Shown: positions 34,447 through 42,736 of the stretch, piece by piece
Layout of the letters: each line of letters begins with the position of its first letter
Numbering within the stretch: the stretch's first letter is position 1
From: Rhizobium sp. Root708
GTDB lineage: Bacteria > Pseudomonadota > Alphaproteobacteria > Rhizobiales > Rhizobiaceae
Assembly: GCF_001429725.1 (NCBI RefSeq)
Contig: NZ_LMHV01000013.1
Coordinates: 1 to 58,153, forward strand
DNA length: 58,153 nt
Direction of reading: 5' to 3'
Notes under the pieces: generated by a model
Told to the model about the DNA's origin: nothing
Seen by the model: the letters and a program-made list of their open reading frames with translations, nothing else
Databases searched by the model: none
Position numbers and translations under genes: made by a program

Positions 34447-35611
34447 AGGAAATGACCGTGCGCTCGCTTATGCCGGGAAGCGCTCCGGGCGTGAACACGG
34501 CCCGGGTGAAAGAAGACAGGTTCATATTGTGCACACTAAACAGTTCCGCGCACGTCTGCCCGAACTCAACCGATACCCGGTTTTTTACGGCATCGTGATG
34601 CGGTCGATGCGAGTAGAGAAGGTGAAGGATGCGCCGTTTAAGCGTGTCTTCTACCTGCTTAGCTATTCCATAGCCGCTTGAATAAACTACGGGGTTAATC
34701 CGGTGCTCCCTTTTGGCAGGACCGCCATCCACCCGTAATAGGTCCAAATTCTGATTGTTAAAGCCAAAACCGAGGAAGACGAGCACACTGGCAAACTCTA
34801 TTGCACCGTGAATGCGGCCGATCGTTTCGGGATCGTGTTGCTGCTCCGTGTAGGTCTTAATGTTCGCGGCGATGTGCTCTAGCTCAACGTCGCTTGGATG
34901 GAGGCCAAACCCAAGTTTCTTCTCTCCGTAACCACTGTCATGCAACGCCAGCTCCCCCAACGTACCGTAGGGATGAATTATGTTCATGCCCATGACGATC
35001 TCATGAGCCTCCGACAACGTAATCCGATAGGCAGCTGCGATCTGCTTGCGAAGATAGTACTCAATACACCGATCATAATTGAAGCAGACGATCGAGACAC
35101 CCCGCCCAATATCCTTGGCATTGCGAACGCCGTCGCAAAGAATACGGAAAAAGTGCCCGATCCAAGTGTTATCGGGGTTGATCAATTGTTTTCCCGACTT
35201 ATTGAGCATGGGGGCGGCCGGACGAGCTTCAAAATCCGGCTCTCGCTTTGCAGTCAAGCTGCAGTCATCTTCCGCCTTGATAATCTCCAGAGCGATCAGA
35301 ACTTTTCCAAGATTCGCAATTTCGCGCTCTTCCGGGAACCGATCAATGAAAGCGTCGATACTAACCGCCGTATGGATACCGCCCTGGATGGCGCGCGCGG
35401 CGGCGATCGCTCGCTCTCGCGGCTCTCCGGCTGGATACGCCCTAAGAAGCGTCTCAAAAAAGTTCTGATCGCCAATTTCGGATTTCGGAGCGCCAAGGTT
35501 TCGCAGAACCGCGCTTCGCTTTATTCTTTGAGCTAGTTCCGTTCCTACTGGCATACCGAACTCGGCGCTAGCGCCCGCCCCGATGACGAATGTCGTGTTC
35601 TCGCGAAACAT
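34433..35611 (-). CDS. SIR2-like (NADase-fold) protein, candidate defence effector
   Basis: A 392-residue protein with a SIR2-type Rossmann start, FVIGAGASAEFGMPVGTEL (GAGAS at 11-15). Further SIR2 landmarks are VSIVCFNYDRCIEYYL (FNYD at 177-180), IIHPYGTLGEL (histidine at 213, in the position of the catalytic His loop) and VLVFLGFGFNNQNLDLL at 278-292. Such SIR2-like proteins in defence systems destroy NAD after phage infection; deacetylase activity is less likely. It overlaps the DUF4145 gene by 14 bp. The pair lies between the virion morphogenesis gene and the protease gene, so it is phage cargo. GC content is low (about 43% in 35041-35100, which I counted). Confidence 0.8.
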   Translation of the reverse strand: MFRENTTFVIGAGASAEFGMPVGTELAQRIKRSAVLRNLGAPKSEIGDQNFFETLLRAYPAGEPRERAIAAARAIQGGIHTAVSIDAFIDRFPEEREIANLGKVLIALEIIKAEDDCSLTAKREPDFEARPAAPMLNKSGKQLINPDNTWIGHFFRILCDGVRNAKDIGRGVSIVCFNYDRCIEYYLRKQIAAAYRITLSEAHEIVMGMNIIHPYGTLGELALHDSGYGEKKLGFGLHPSDVELEHIAANIKTYTEQQHDPETIGRIHGAIEFASVLVFLGFGFNNQNLDLLRVDGGPAKREHRINPVVYSSGYGIAKQVEDTLKRRILHLLYSHRPHHDAVKNRVSVEFGQTCAELFSVHNMNLSSFTRAVFTPGALPGISERTVISFGDE

Positions 35612-35688
35612 CTTTACTTAATCCATTGCCCACCTAGGCTCACGCCAAGCGCCTCGAAATAATTGCATCTGAAATAAGCATGCCGCCC

Positions 35689-35722
35689 TTGGGTGGTAAA
35701 GATCAGTTTCAAGGCCACCCAA
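35689..35722 (-). promoter_or_regulatory. Inverted repeat upstream of the SIR2-like gene
   Basis: TTGGGTGG (35689-35696) and CCACCCAA (35715-35722) form a perfect 8-bp inverted repeat with an 18-nt spacer, about 80-110 bp before the SIR2-like start codon and just after the virion morphogenesis stop. It could be an operator controlling the cassette or a terminator hairpin without a U-run. Confidence 0.5.
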
Positions 35723-35726
35723 CTAA

Positions 35727-36302
35727 CTAGCCCCGTAACCAATCATCCGCGATGCCGATGATTATGGTTTCGTCCTCTTTCTTGACGCCCGCGAACGGAC
35801 GCGCAGGAATGTTGATCGTGTGCTCGCCAATCTCGACTTCACGGGCAAAGTTAGAGTTCGCCTTGCGCCGAAATTTCTGATCAAGCGTGTCCGACTTGGC
35901 ATCGTAGCGCTGATAGATCGTCTGCTTGCGCGCCGGCATCTTGATTTCGGCACCAAACTGGTGAGCTGCAGCGTATTCGACGGGCGTCCCAACGCGGGCT
36001 TCCGTCGCCGTGGCAGCAACCGAGAACGAGCCGACAAGCCGGCCGCGTGCGCGCAGGATGGTAATCGGCGTCAGGCGGCGCTTTTCCCGTTCCTTGATCG
36101 TGCGCGGCTTCAGCGTCTGCCACGGCGTTCCATCGGGTGCGGTCTCACGCTCGAAATTGTCCTGGATCGAATTGCGCAGATGCTCCCCGACGTTCTTGTA
36201 AAAGCCAAGCGGGTTCTCCATTCGATCGACAAGCTTGCCGAGCTGGTCGAGCATGTCGGCATCGTTGATGCTGACGCTATGGGTGATGCTGATGCCGGTC
36301 AT
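35727..36302 (-). CDS. Virion morphogenesis protein (Mu gpG-like)
   Basis: This 191-residue protein is recognised by the family pattern of Mu gpG: RMENPLGFYKNVGEHLRNSIQDNFERETAPDGTPWQTLKPRTIKEREKR, then ILRARGRLVGSFSVAATATEARVGTPVEYAAAHQFGAEIKMPARK, ending in INIPARPFAGVKKEDETIIIGIADDWL. It works in head-tail joining. It ends the upstream late operon, just before the SIR2-like/DUF4145 cassette. Confidence 0.9.
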   Translation of the reverse strand: MTGISITHSVSINDADMLDQLGKLVDRMENPLGFYKNVGEHLRNSIQDNFERETAPDGTPWQTLKPRTIKEREKRRLTPITILRARGRLVGSFSVAATATEARVGTPVEYAAAHQFGAEIKMPARKQTIYQRYDAKSDTLDQKFRRKANSNFAREVEIGEHTINIPARPFAGVKKEDETIIIGIADDWLRG

Positions 36303-36390
36303 GTCGACAAATCCTGACTTTGAGACTATGTTTGTGACTTCCGCCGAACACGCAATGACCGATGATGGTCCAGATAGCTCTTCGGTGGCG

Positions 36391-36410
36391 AGGCCGGATC
36401 ATCCCGGCCT
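36391..36410 (+). terminator. Hairpin between minor head and morphogenesis genes
   Basis: AGGCCGG and CCGGCCT (36391-36410) pair around ATCATC. A T-rich stretch (TTCTATTTT) follows on the plus strand, so it would stop antisense transcription into the head genes; in the operon direction no T-run follows. Confidence 0.4.
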
Positions 36411-36412
36411 TT

Positions 36413-37984
36413 CTATTTTCCCTTTCGCTTGAACAGCAGCTTGCCGCCCCGGCGCTTGTCGATCGCGTTGAAATCCACCTCGCCTTTCTTCGTAGTCGGA
36501 TTGTACGAGGTGATAGCCTGCCAAACCCGCTGCCCCATCTCAAAGACCACCTGAATGCCGGTCTTGGGATCGACGCGGATGTAGCGACGGTCAACGATAA
36601 GCTCTTCAACAGTCGGGTCGGTCGGATCGCTCTTCCGAGCAACACCCATCCAGATTTCATCGGGGTCCATCAGGGTTTCGGCCATCAAAGGCGTCAGGAC
36701 GTTGCGGCCTCGTTTCATCACCTTCAGCTCGCCACTCTGGTTCCGAAACAGCCAGTCGGAGACCGGTACGACGTCGCCGGCCGCGTCGGTGAAAAGCACG
36801 GCCTGATTGGCTTCCGCACCGAATGGCTTCAGGAAGGCCGCAACGTAGTCTTCAGGCTGCAAGCCCTCCGGTAGCGGTTTGGCAGCGAATGGCTTGGCGT
36901 TAGCGACAAGCGTGCTGATCGGCTCGGGGGTGTCGATCTCCACAGCCTGACGCGGGTTGCCGAGGGCTGGCGTGCCTTCGTCCAGTAGCGCGGACGGCAC
37001 CAATCCTTGCTCCCATTGAGCACCGGGCATGTAATCCCAACCATAGCCGACGCCCTGCGGCACTTCCGTGAGTTGGCCGGTAATCGGATCCAACACGGGC
37101 CGGAACAAAGCGCCCGGTGCGTCGTCCGGTCCTGTCTTGCCGAGTCGCGTCAGATCGGCCCTAGACAGAGTGCGGACGCCGCAAGAGCAAAGCCAATCGT
37201 TCGGCGGGAAATGCGTATCCCACCACGGATCGTCCCAACGAAGGATTTTGCCGTGCCATGCAACGTGCAGCCGGCGCGGGCTCATAGGGGTGCGGGTTTC
37301 ACCGTGGCGATACATCCAGAACGGACGCATCTTGACGACGTCGGGGTCCCGCATCTGCTTCAGCCGGCCGGCCATGAACGACGTGCGAATGTTGGTCTCG
37401 AAAATCACGCGGGTGCGCCAACCGCGTTCGCCGTTGTATTCCCAACCGTATTGCCCAACGATCCGATCGAAATCCTTGCGGAAGTCGTCGAGCGTGGTTC
37501 CGTCTTCGATCGCCCTGGCTATGGCGTTCTGGAAGTCCGACAACATGTCGAGATCGGTAGCACCCGCGATGACGAACGCGCGATCGTGAACCCCGCGCAT
37601 GGCATCGGTCCAAGCCTTCGTCGGCTTGACGCGCTTCTGCCTGAAATAGTCGATCTGTTCCTTGAACGGTTGATTGAAAACGTCCGGCTCCGCAAAGCTC
37701 GCATCCGTCTCACCGTCCAGAAATACCGCCTCGCGGCCTTGCAGCGCGGCGAGCTGGAGCGCGTCACCGATAACCGTGCCGAGCGCGATCGGCGACCACG
37801 ACGCCCCGAAGGCGAGAACGGCGCGCGCGGCCTCTGGCAGATCGCGAGCGTTGAGAGCCTTGCGGACAGCAGAAAGGCGACGATCGAAATGCCGTGCCGT
37901 CGCGTCTTCGAGCTGGCCGGCGATACCGCTAACGCGGCTGTTTTCCTCGGCAAAACCTACGTGGTTAGCGGTTGCAGTTTTTTT
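36413..37984 (-). CDS. Minor head protein (Mu gp30/gpF-like), apparently translated by -1 frameshift
   Basis: Minor head / head morphogenesis protein of the SPP1 gp7 type. The conserved core is FQNAIARAIEDGTTLDDFRKDFDRIVGQYGWEYNGERGWRTRVIFETNIRTSFMAGR, with HPDFPP-like PPNDWLCSCGVRTLSRADL. An in-frame ATG exists at 37600, but the frame is open to 37984. The upstream 128 codons read as genuine family sequence (FKEQIDYFRQKRVKPTKAWTDAMRGVHDRAF) and contain no ATG, GTG or TTG. At its head lies the A9 run in the end of the portal gene, so a -1 shift would yield a portal-minor head fusion. Confidence 0.75.
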   Translation of the reverse strand, partial: KKTATANHVGFAEENSRVSGIAGQLEDATARHFDRRLSAVRKALNARDLPEAARAVLAFGASWSPIALGTVIGDALQLAALQGREAVFLDGETDASFAEPDVFNQPFKEQIDYFRQKRVKPTKAWTDAMRGVHDRAFVIAGATDLDMLSDFQNAIARAIEDGTTLDDFRKDFDRIVGQYGWEYNGERGWRTRVIFETNIRTSFMAGRLKQMRDPDVVKMRPFWMYRHGETRTPMSPRRLHVAWHGKILRWDDPWWDTHFPPNDWLCSCGVRTLSRADLTRLGKTGPDDAPGALFRPVLDPITGQLTEVPQGVGYGWDYMPGAQWEQGLVPSALLDEGTPALGNPRQAVEIDTPEPISTLVANAKPFAAKPLPEGLQPEDYVAAFLKPFGAEANQAVLFTDAAGDVVPVSDWLFRNQSGELKVMKRGRNVLTPLMAETLMDPDEIWMGVARKSDPTDPTVEELIVDRRYIRVDPKTGIQVVFEMGQRVWQAITSYNPTTKKGEVDFNAIDKRRGGKLLFKRKGK

Positions 37985-37986
37985 TT
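37925..37986 (-). promoter_or_regulatory. Candidate -1 frameshift site: A9 run plus stem-loop
   Basis: On the minus strand the portal gene ends CGT AAA AAA AAA CTG CAA. The A9 run is at 37978-37986. Five bases beyond it lies ACCGCTAAC (37964-37972), which pairs perfectly with GTTAGCGGT (37925-37933). The slippery run, the spacing of about 5 nt and a 9-bp stem fit a stimulated -1 shift into the minor head frame. Confidence 0.55.
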
Positions 37987-39348
37987 ACGTGGCTCGGAAA
38001 ACAGTGCAGCGAATTCGGGGCTTTCCTTTTCGAGCTGGCGCAGATCGCGGGCGCGCCTGCCGCCCTCCATGAAGGAGAAGCGCGCTTCAACAAGCCGGTC
38101 GATCGCAGCGTCAGACAGATGGTCGGTCAGACCGAACGAGGTCAGGTATTCACGAGCGAACTCGTCATCGTCGATCTGTCCAGCGGTCGCCAGCACAGCC
38201 ATCAGGGCACTGTTAACAGCGGTCGCAGCGCCCGCCTTGGCCTGATCAACCTCCGCGTCGGCCTTTTCGTTCTTAGCGCGGACACGCCAGATCGACGGGA
38301 CGCCGGCACCGGGGAAATTGTATTCGACGAGCCACGTCAGGAGCTGGCCGCGAAGGGTGTCGGAAAGCAGATCGGCATCACTGTCGACAACGAGGCTCAG
38401 CATCTCGGCATGGGTCTCGGACGCGGCCCGCGAACCCGAATTGCCGATATCGGTCGTTAGAGTTTCGCCGGTCACGCAGATGGAAATCTGCTTGTCCCAA
38501 TAGGCCAAGAAATCCCCGTAGTGGACCGTGCCGCCGCGAGATGCTTCCAGAAACTCGACGTCGGTCCCGATCGGGACGGTGATGGCGGAACTGCTGCGGA
38601 GCTGGCGCAGCGTGTTCAAGAGCTTCGACTGCTCTTCGGTCAGCGTCCCATAGGGCGTTTTGCCGACGACTGTCGGGCTGGCGAACTTTTCGAGGAAGTG
38701 AAGCCAGAAGGTAATCCCTTCCCGCTTGAAAAGGGTCGGCCAGAACAGCCGTGTGCCGAGGCCAAGGCCATAGGGGTTATTGCCCTTTACGCCGAACCGG
38801 TGAACCATGAACTTGCGTTCGGGCAGCTCGATACCATCGCGCATGTTCGTCCACGTCAGCAGGCGCGGACGCCAGTTTTCGTCGAAGGCGAAACGGCGCT
38901 GATCGTGACTGACAACCATGGCCGGCACGATGCGGCTCCCATCGCGCTTCCAGACGATTTCGCAGACGGCAAAGCCCTTCAGCGTCGCGTCCAGCAGGTT
39001 TTCGCAAATCGTGTCAAACGGCAGATCATCGAGAACCTGACGGCAGAAATCAGCGGCGGCGACGTCACGGGCGTCTTCAGATGCCGCCTCTAGCTCCCAT
39101 TCACGAGCAATCAGCGTCTTCTTGCGCTTCTGGAGCATGGCGAAAGCATGCGTATCGCGCTCGATCTCGTCATAGATTTTGAGACCCTTGCCGCCGCCAC
39201 GCTGGATAAGGGTATCGTCCTGGTGCACCAACGCGCCCGAGAAATACGGGATGGTGATATCGTTCTTGGCGTCGGCAATCAGGTTGGCGGCGCTGGCCGG
39301 CAGGTTCTTGCGCGGCTCTTCAGGAATCGCCTTCGTGGGGGATTTCAT
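37957..39348 (-). CDS. Portal protein, DUF935 family (Mu gp29-like)
   Basis: A 463-residue portal protein: the ring at the capsid vertex through which DNA is packed. Family landmarks are GLKIYDEIERDTHAFAMLQKRKKTLIAREWELEAAS, NLLDATLKGFAVCEIVWKRDGSRIVPAMVVSHDQRRFAFDEN, FMVHRFGVKGNNPYGLGLGTRLFWPTLFKREG, and LTTDIGNSGSRAASETHAEMLSLVVDSDADLL. It starts 4 bp inside the terminase large subunit end. Its last eight codons carry an A9 homopolymer and are followed by the stop TAG. Confidence 0.9.
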   Translation of the reverse strand: MKSPTKAIPEEPRKNLPASAANLIADAKNDITIPYFSGALVHQDDTLIQRGGGKGLKIYDEIERDTHAFAMLQKRKKTLIAREWELEAASEDARDVAAADFCRQVLDDLPFDTICENLLDATLKGFAVCEIVWKRDGSRIVPAMVVSHDQRRFAFDENWRPRLLTWTNMRDGIELPERKFMVHRFGVKGNNPYGLGLGTRLFWPTLFKREGITFWLHFLEKFASPTVVGKTPYGTLTEEQSKLLNTLRQLRSSSAITVPIGTDVEFLEASRGGTVHYGDFLAYWDKQISICVTGETLTTDIGNSGSRAASETHAEMLSLVVDSDADLLSDTLRGQLLTWLVEYNFPGAGVPSIWRVRAKNEKADAEVDQAKAGAATAVNSALMAVLATAGQIDDDEFAREYLTSFGLTDHLSDAAIDRLVEARFSFMEGGRRARDLRQLEKESPEFAALFSEPRKKKLQPLTT

Positions 39349-40994
39349 AGGCGGAAGTCTCCATAACTGTCGTGGCTATCGGAAGCCGTCATCATTTGCC
39401 CGCCGCCAACAGCAGCCCCGCCGCCCGCGTAGAACAGGGCATTCTGCCAGAGCATATCGAGGCAATCGGGTCCGTCGTCGTGATCGGCGTTTGGCCACTG
39501 CTGAAGCTGGTCAATAAGCGTCTGCTGGCCGGGGTTAAGGCGGATCATGCCGGCCGCGATCGGAGGCTGAAGGCGCTCAATGCGAAGGTTCTTGTCGCTG
39601 TTCGGCGTGATCGGAATAGCCGAGATGCCGACGCCCTGCTTGGCAGCAGTGACCATCAGCGTCGTGCGCAAGAATTCCTGAAACTGGACGGCTTCGACAA
39701 ACCAGAGCAGGCACTGATACTGGCGCTGAAGCGCGATCGTATCGGAGATGATGATATCCGGCAGGCGCTTGCGAATGGACGCCTCCAGAATATCCATGGT
39801 GCCGTGCAGCCGGTTGAAGCCGCCGATCAAGATGGCCGAGGGATCGCGCCCGCTGCCCTTTTTTCCTAACGACGGGTCGATTGCGCCGAAGTGGATGAGA
39901 TCGGGAATGCGATACGTCCAGAAGGTCAGCGTCTTGAAAGGACTATCCTCGGAAATCGGCTTGTTCTGATACTCGCATGCGAAGCTGTCGTGGTCGCCGG
40001 CCCGCTCCAGCATCAACGAGATAAGTGGTTGCACGGCCGGCCAGTTGACCACCGCGCCCGCGTCCATCTCGGCTTTCTTCTCAGCGTAGTAAGCCCGCGC
40101 GCCTTCATCGCCTTCAGCCTGATAGACCTCTTCGAACAAATCCCAAAGGTCCATCCGATCGGGCCATTTCACGATCGCCTGGAATTCCGTCGTGCGCCAA
40201 ACTGGCGACTTGGAGGCGCGAACGATCACGGCATCAAAGTGAAGGACGGTTCCCACCCAAATGACGTCCATGGAACCGTCAGGCGGGCCAACCTTCAGCG
40301 CCGCGCGGTTGATCCAGTTCTCGAGCTTTTTGCGCTGCTCGGGCGAACGCACGGCTTCGTCATTCTCCAGATCGTCGAAGAACATAAGATCGGGGCGATA
40401 TGGGCCATGGCGACGGCCACGGATTTTCTTGGCAGCGCCGAGGCCTTCGACACGAATATTGTTGCGGGTGACGAACTCCCCTTCGCGCCAGACGCGGCCC
40501 TGCCCGTAAATATCGGGGAAGTCGAACGACAGACGCGGGTTCGTGGTCAGCTCGGCTTTCAGGGCCTCAATGAGAAGCGCCGACTGCTCATAGACGTCGC
40601 AGACTTCAAGAATGTACCGCTTGTGGCCGAGCATGATGCAATAGAGCGCGAAGCCGAGCGACAGGTGCGTGGACTTGGACGAACCGCGAGGCGCAACGAA
40701 GAGATCGCGGACGCCCTTTTTGCTGGCAAGAATTTCCGGGCAGCGCCGGAAAATCTCGACATGGAAAAGGCTATGCTCGCCGCGAACATAGTGCGGCAGA
40801 TAGGTTTCCATGAAGAATTGAAACCCCGTCTCGGGGTCTCTGACGCGCTGAAGGCGCTCGGCTTTTGCTTTCGGATCGGCCGGGAAAGCCGATACCGACA
40901 GCTCGACGAACCGCGACAGTTCGTCGGCCAGCGCCGCGATCCGGTCTTTGAAGTCCTTCGCGCTGACGTTTGCCTTCAGTGCGGGGCGCTTCAT
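39345..40994 (-). CDS. Terminase large subunit (Mu gp28-like)
   Basis: The 549-residue packaging motor. Walker A is APRGSSKST (101-109), Walker B MFFDDLEND near 204-212, and the nuclease begins with LIHFGAIDPSLGKKGSGRDPSAILIGGF. PNADHDDGPDCLDML near the C-terminus supplies the last metal-binding acidic cluster. It packages DNA by headful from integrated copies in Mu-type phages. It overlaps the small subunit gene and the portal gene by 4 bp each. Confidence 0.92.
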   Translation of the reverse strand: MKRPALKANVSAKDFKDRIAALADELSRFVELSVSAFPADPKAKAERLQRVRDPETGFQFFMETYLPHYVRGEHSLFHVEIFRRCPEILASKKGVRDLFVAPRGSSKSTHLSLGFALYCIMLGHKRYILEVCDVYEQSALLIEALKAELTTNPRLSFDFPDIYGQGRVWREGEFVTRNNIRVEGLGAAKKIRGRRHGPYRPDLMFFDDLENDEAVRSPEQRKKLENWINRAALKVGPPDGSMDVIWVGTVLHFDAVIVRASKSPVWRTTEFQAIVKWPDRMDLWDLFEEVYQAEGDEGARAYYAEKKAEMDAGAVVNWPAVQPLISLMLERAGDHDSFACEYQNKPISEDSPFKTLTFWTYRIPDLIHFGAIDPSLGKKGSGRDPSAILIGGFNRLHGTMDILEASIRKRLPDIIISDTIALQRQYQCLLWFVEAVQFQEFLRTTLMVTAAKQGVGISAIPITPNSDKNLRIERLQPPIAAGMIRLNPGQQTLIDQLQQWPNADHDDGPDCLDMLWQNALFYAGGGAAVGGGQMMTASDSHDSYGDFRL

Positions 40995-41491
40995 GATCCG
41001 TAACGACGTGCCAGTTGCTCGCCGAACGGCTCGATGATTTCGAGGATCACGGCGATATGCTGTGGGAAGTTTTCGCGAACGAACTCAATCAGATACTGCA
41101 TGACGTCCTGCGCCACGCCCAATTCCGAGATCTTGGGCGCGAGCTTGCCGGCGCTGGCCGTCATCTTCGTCATGGCATCGGCGAGCGCCACGAGGTGCTT
41201 CACCTTCTGATCAAGGGCAAGTTGGCCGTTCTTGATCTCATCAAGCAACGACTGCGCCATGATCATGAAATCTTCGACGACCGACGAAACGACGGTTTCG
41301 ATACCTTCGCCGGCCATAAGGGACGCGGAACGGGCAATGTCCCAATCGTCGCCGGCTTCCTTTGCGGCCTTCTTCCAGCGGCCGAACGTGGCCTGCGAAA
41401 TCTGAAGCGTCATCGAGATCGTTGCCGCCGTCATGCGGCGGTAGACGTAATCCGATCGGGCCTTGCGGCGAACATCCATATCATTCGCCAT
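40991..41491 (-). CDS. Terminase small subunit (DUF1804-like)
   Basis: This 166-residue protein from ATG 41491 (MANDMDVRRKARSDYVYRRMTAATISMTLQISQATFGRWKKAAKEAGDDWDIARSA) has an N-terminal helix-turn-helix for DNA recognition and a long helical oligomerisation region. The start inside the previous gene (11-bp overlap) is chosen because the family begins at the HTH; the longer frame upstream is antisense-like. It precedes the large terminase directly. Confidence 0.85.
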   Translation of the reverse strand: MANDMDVRRKARSDYVYRRMTAATISMTLQISQATFGRWKKAAKEAGDDWDIARSASLMAGEGIETVVSSVVEDFMIMAQSLLDEIKNGQLALDQKVKHLVALADAMTKMTASAGKLAPKISELGVAQDVMQYLIEFVRENFPQHIAVILEIIEPFGEQLARRYGS

Positions 41492-41825
41492 TGGTGGAAT
41501 TTCCTTTCCCGAGGCCGAAAATGTCTTTGATGAGCTTGGGCGGATTGATCGAAGCCGATCGCAGCCAAAGGATGAGATTTCGGCCGGTGATGCCGTATGC
41601 AGCGGCGACCGCGTATCCCCACGTGCCGGGGTTGGCGGCGACGCCAAGCAGATCAAGCGTCACTTCGGTGGCGACGGTCGCAACGAAGACGCCGGCAACA
41701 ATCGAGCCGACAGCCGTTAGAAAATCATGGCTGCGCCAATCCAGAAGCACGGTGATGACTGCGGCCACGCCCGACGAAAGCAGGGTGGCGACCTTCAGGC
41801 CGAATATGGTTTCAGGTCCAGTCAC
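41481..41825 (-). CDS. Holin candidate
   Basis: This 114-residue membrane protein is read from GTG 41825, which overlaps the outer spanin stop (GTGA). Three hydrophobic helices are visible: FGLKVATLLSSGVAAVITVLLDW, FLTAVGSIVAGVFVATVATEV and WGYAVAAAYGITGRNLILWL, then a charged tail. The size and helix count fit phage holins, and the gene closes the lysis cluster next to the spanins. The 42419-42736 protein is the other holin candidate. Confidence 0.65.
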   Translation of the reverse strand: MTGPETIFGLKVATLLSSGVAAVITVLLDWRSHDFLTAVGSIVAGVFVATVATEVTLDLLGVAANPGTWGYAVAAAYGITGRNLILWLRSASINPPKLIKDIFGLGKGNSTNGE

Positions 41826-42124
41826 TTCACTCCAAGCCTTTCGCTGGTAGGGGTGGCATCGACCGCCGCAACACACGCTTTGCGGCGAAGCTCGCCGATG
41901 TTCCGTGCTGTGCGATCGGATGACCAGTTGTTGAAGAGTTCTTCCTGCGGCAAGTCGCGGTCAGGCTTGGGCGACAGTGCCGGCGTTTCCTCGCGCGCCT
42001 CGGGCGGCAGCTCCGTCTTCACGAAGCGGGTCGAGACGACGGGCGGGGCCGGCCGGTCAATCGGGGAGCAACTGGACGCGAGCGCGATCAAGACCGACAG
42101 CGTTGCCATTCGGTAGGGCTGCAT
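41822..42124 (-). CDS. Outer spanin (Rz1-like lipoprotein)
   Basis: This 100-residue lipoprotein precursor has a lipobox, VLIALASSC with the acylated cysteine at about 19. A short proline-rich periplasmic part follows (PIDRPAPPVVSTRFVKTELPPEAREETPALSPKPD). Its reading frame overlaps the end of the inner spanin gene by 68 bp in another frame, the classic overlapping Rz/Rz1 layout. It completes the spanin complex that fuses inner and outer membranes at lysis. Confidence 0.85.
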   Translation of the reverse strand: MQPYRMATLSVLIALASSCSPIDRPAPPVVSTRFVKTELPPEAREETPALSPKPDRDLPQEELFNNWSSDRTARNIGELRRKACVAAVDATPTSERLGVK

Positions 42125-42422
42125 TGGCCTTCCTCAAGGTGGTAATGTTGGATTGCAGATCGGCGATGACCTTCGCCGTCTCGGTGTTGATGCGCAGAGT
42201 GTCGCGCGCTTGCGCTGCCTCCGCCTGCGCAGTGAGCGCGTTCGATTTCTCGATTTCCGCCGTCCAGTAGGAATCGCGCTCGCTAATCCCTTCCTTCCGC
42301 GCCGTCGATCGGATGTCTTCGACGGTGTCGATGACCTTCAGCACGAGGAAGACGCCGCCGAGCGCGAGGGCGGCGAGAATGATCACCGACACGACCGCCT
42401 TCGTGAGCCATGCCGGGATCAT
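42057..42422 (-). CDS. Inner spanin (Rz-like)
   Basis: This 121-residue protein has an N-terminal membrane anchor (about 8-30, KAVVSVIILAALALGGVFLVLKVI). A periplasmic coiled coil follows (TARKEGISERDSYWTAEIEKSNALTAQAEAAQARDTLRINTETAK). That plan matches Rz-type inner spanins. The outer spanin begins within its 3' end. Its start overlaps the upstream membrane gene by 4 bp. Confidence 0.8.
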   Translation of the reverse strand: MIPAWLTKAVVSVIILAALALGGVFLVLKVIDTVEDIRSTARKEGISERDSYWTAEIEKSNALTAQAEAAQARDTLRINTETAKVIADLQSNITTLRKANAALPNGNAVGLDRARVQLLPD

Positions 42423-42736
42423 CGGGCTTCTCCCTTCCCCGCGCTCGGATCATCGCGCGGGTTGAAGGAGGAGGAAGGCGGAAACGGGGTTTCGCCGTCG
42501 CGCTGACCTCGCGCCTTGCTGGCGGCAAAATCCTTGGAGCCGTAGCGGCGATGAAGTCCGAGCTGGCCGCAAATAAGGGCAACCATGGCCGGAACCGCCA
42601 TCATGCCGAATGCGACCGCCTGCTCAGAACCGGCGATTGCGCCGGCTGTCAGGGCCGCGATGACAAGCCATGCCATGACGGCCGAACCAGCCATGTGCAG
42701 CTTCGTGGTGTTGTAGGACGGACCCTGTCTGCTCAC
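42419..42736 (-). CDS. Lysis cluster membrane protein, possible holin
   Basis: This 105-residue protein has two hydrophobic helices (AGSAVMAWLVIAALTAGAIAG, AVAFGMMAVPAMVALICGQLGLHRRYG) and a hydrophilic C-terminal tail rich in Ser, Arg and Asp. It lies between the endolysin and the inner spanin, overlapping both by 4 bp. It could be a holin, a pinholin or an antiholin partner for the 41481-41825 protein. Confidence 0.65.
   Translation of the reverse strand: MSRQGPSYNTTKLHMAGSAVMAWLVIAALTAGAIAGSEQAVAFGMMAVPAMVALICGQLGLHRRYGSKDFAASKARGQRDGETPFPPSSSFNPRDDPSAGKGEAR

Noticed and set aside
39891..41003. A 370-codon plus-strand open frame
   Set aside because: It is antisense to the terminase large subunit, whose Walker and nuclease motifs are intact.
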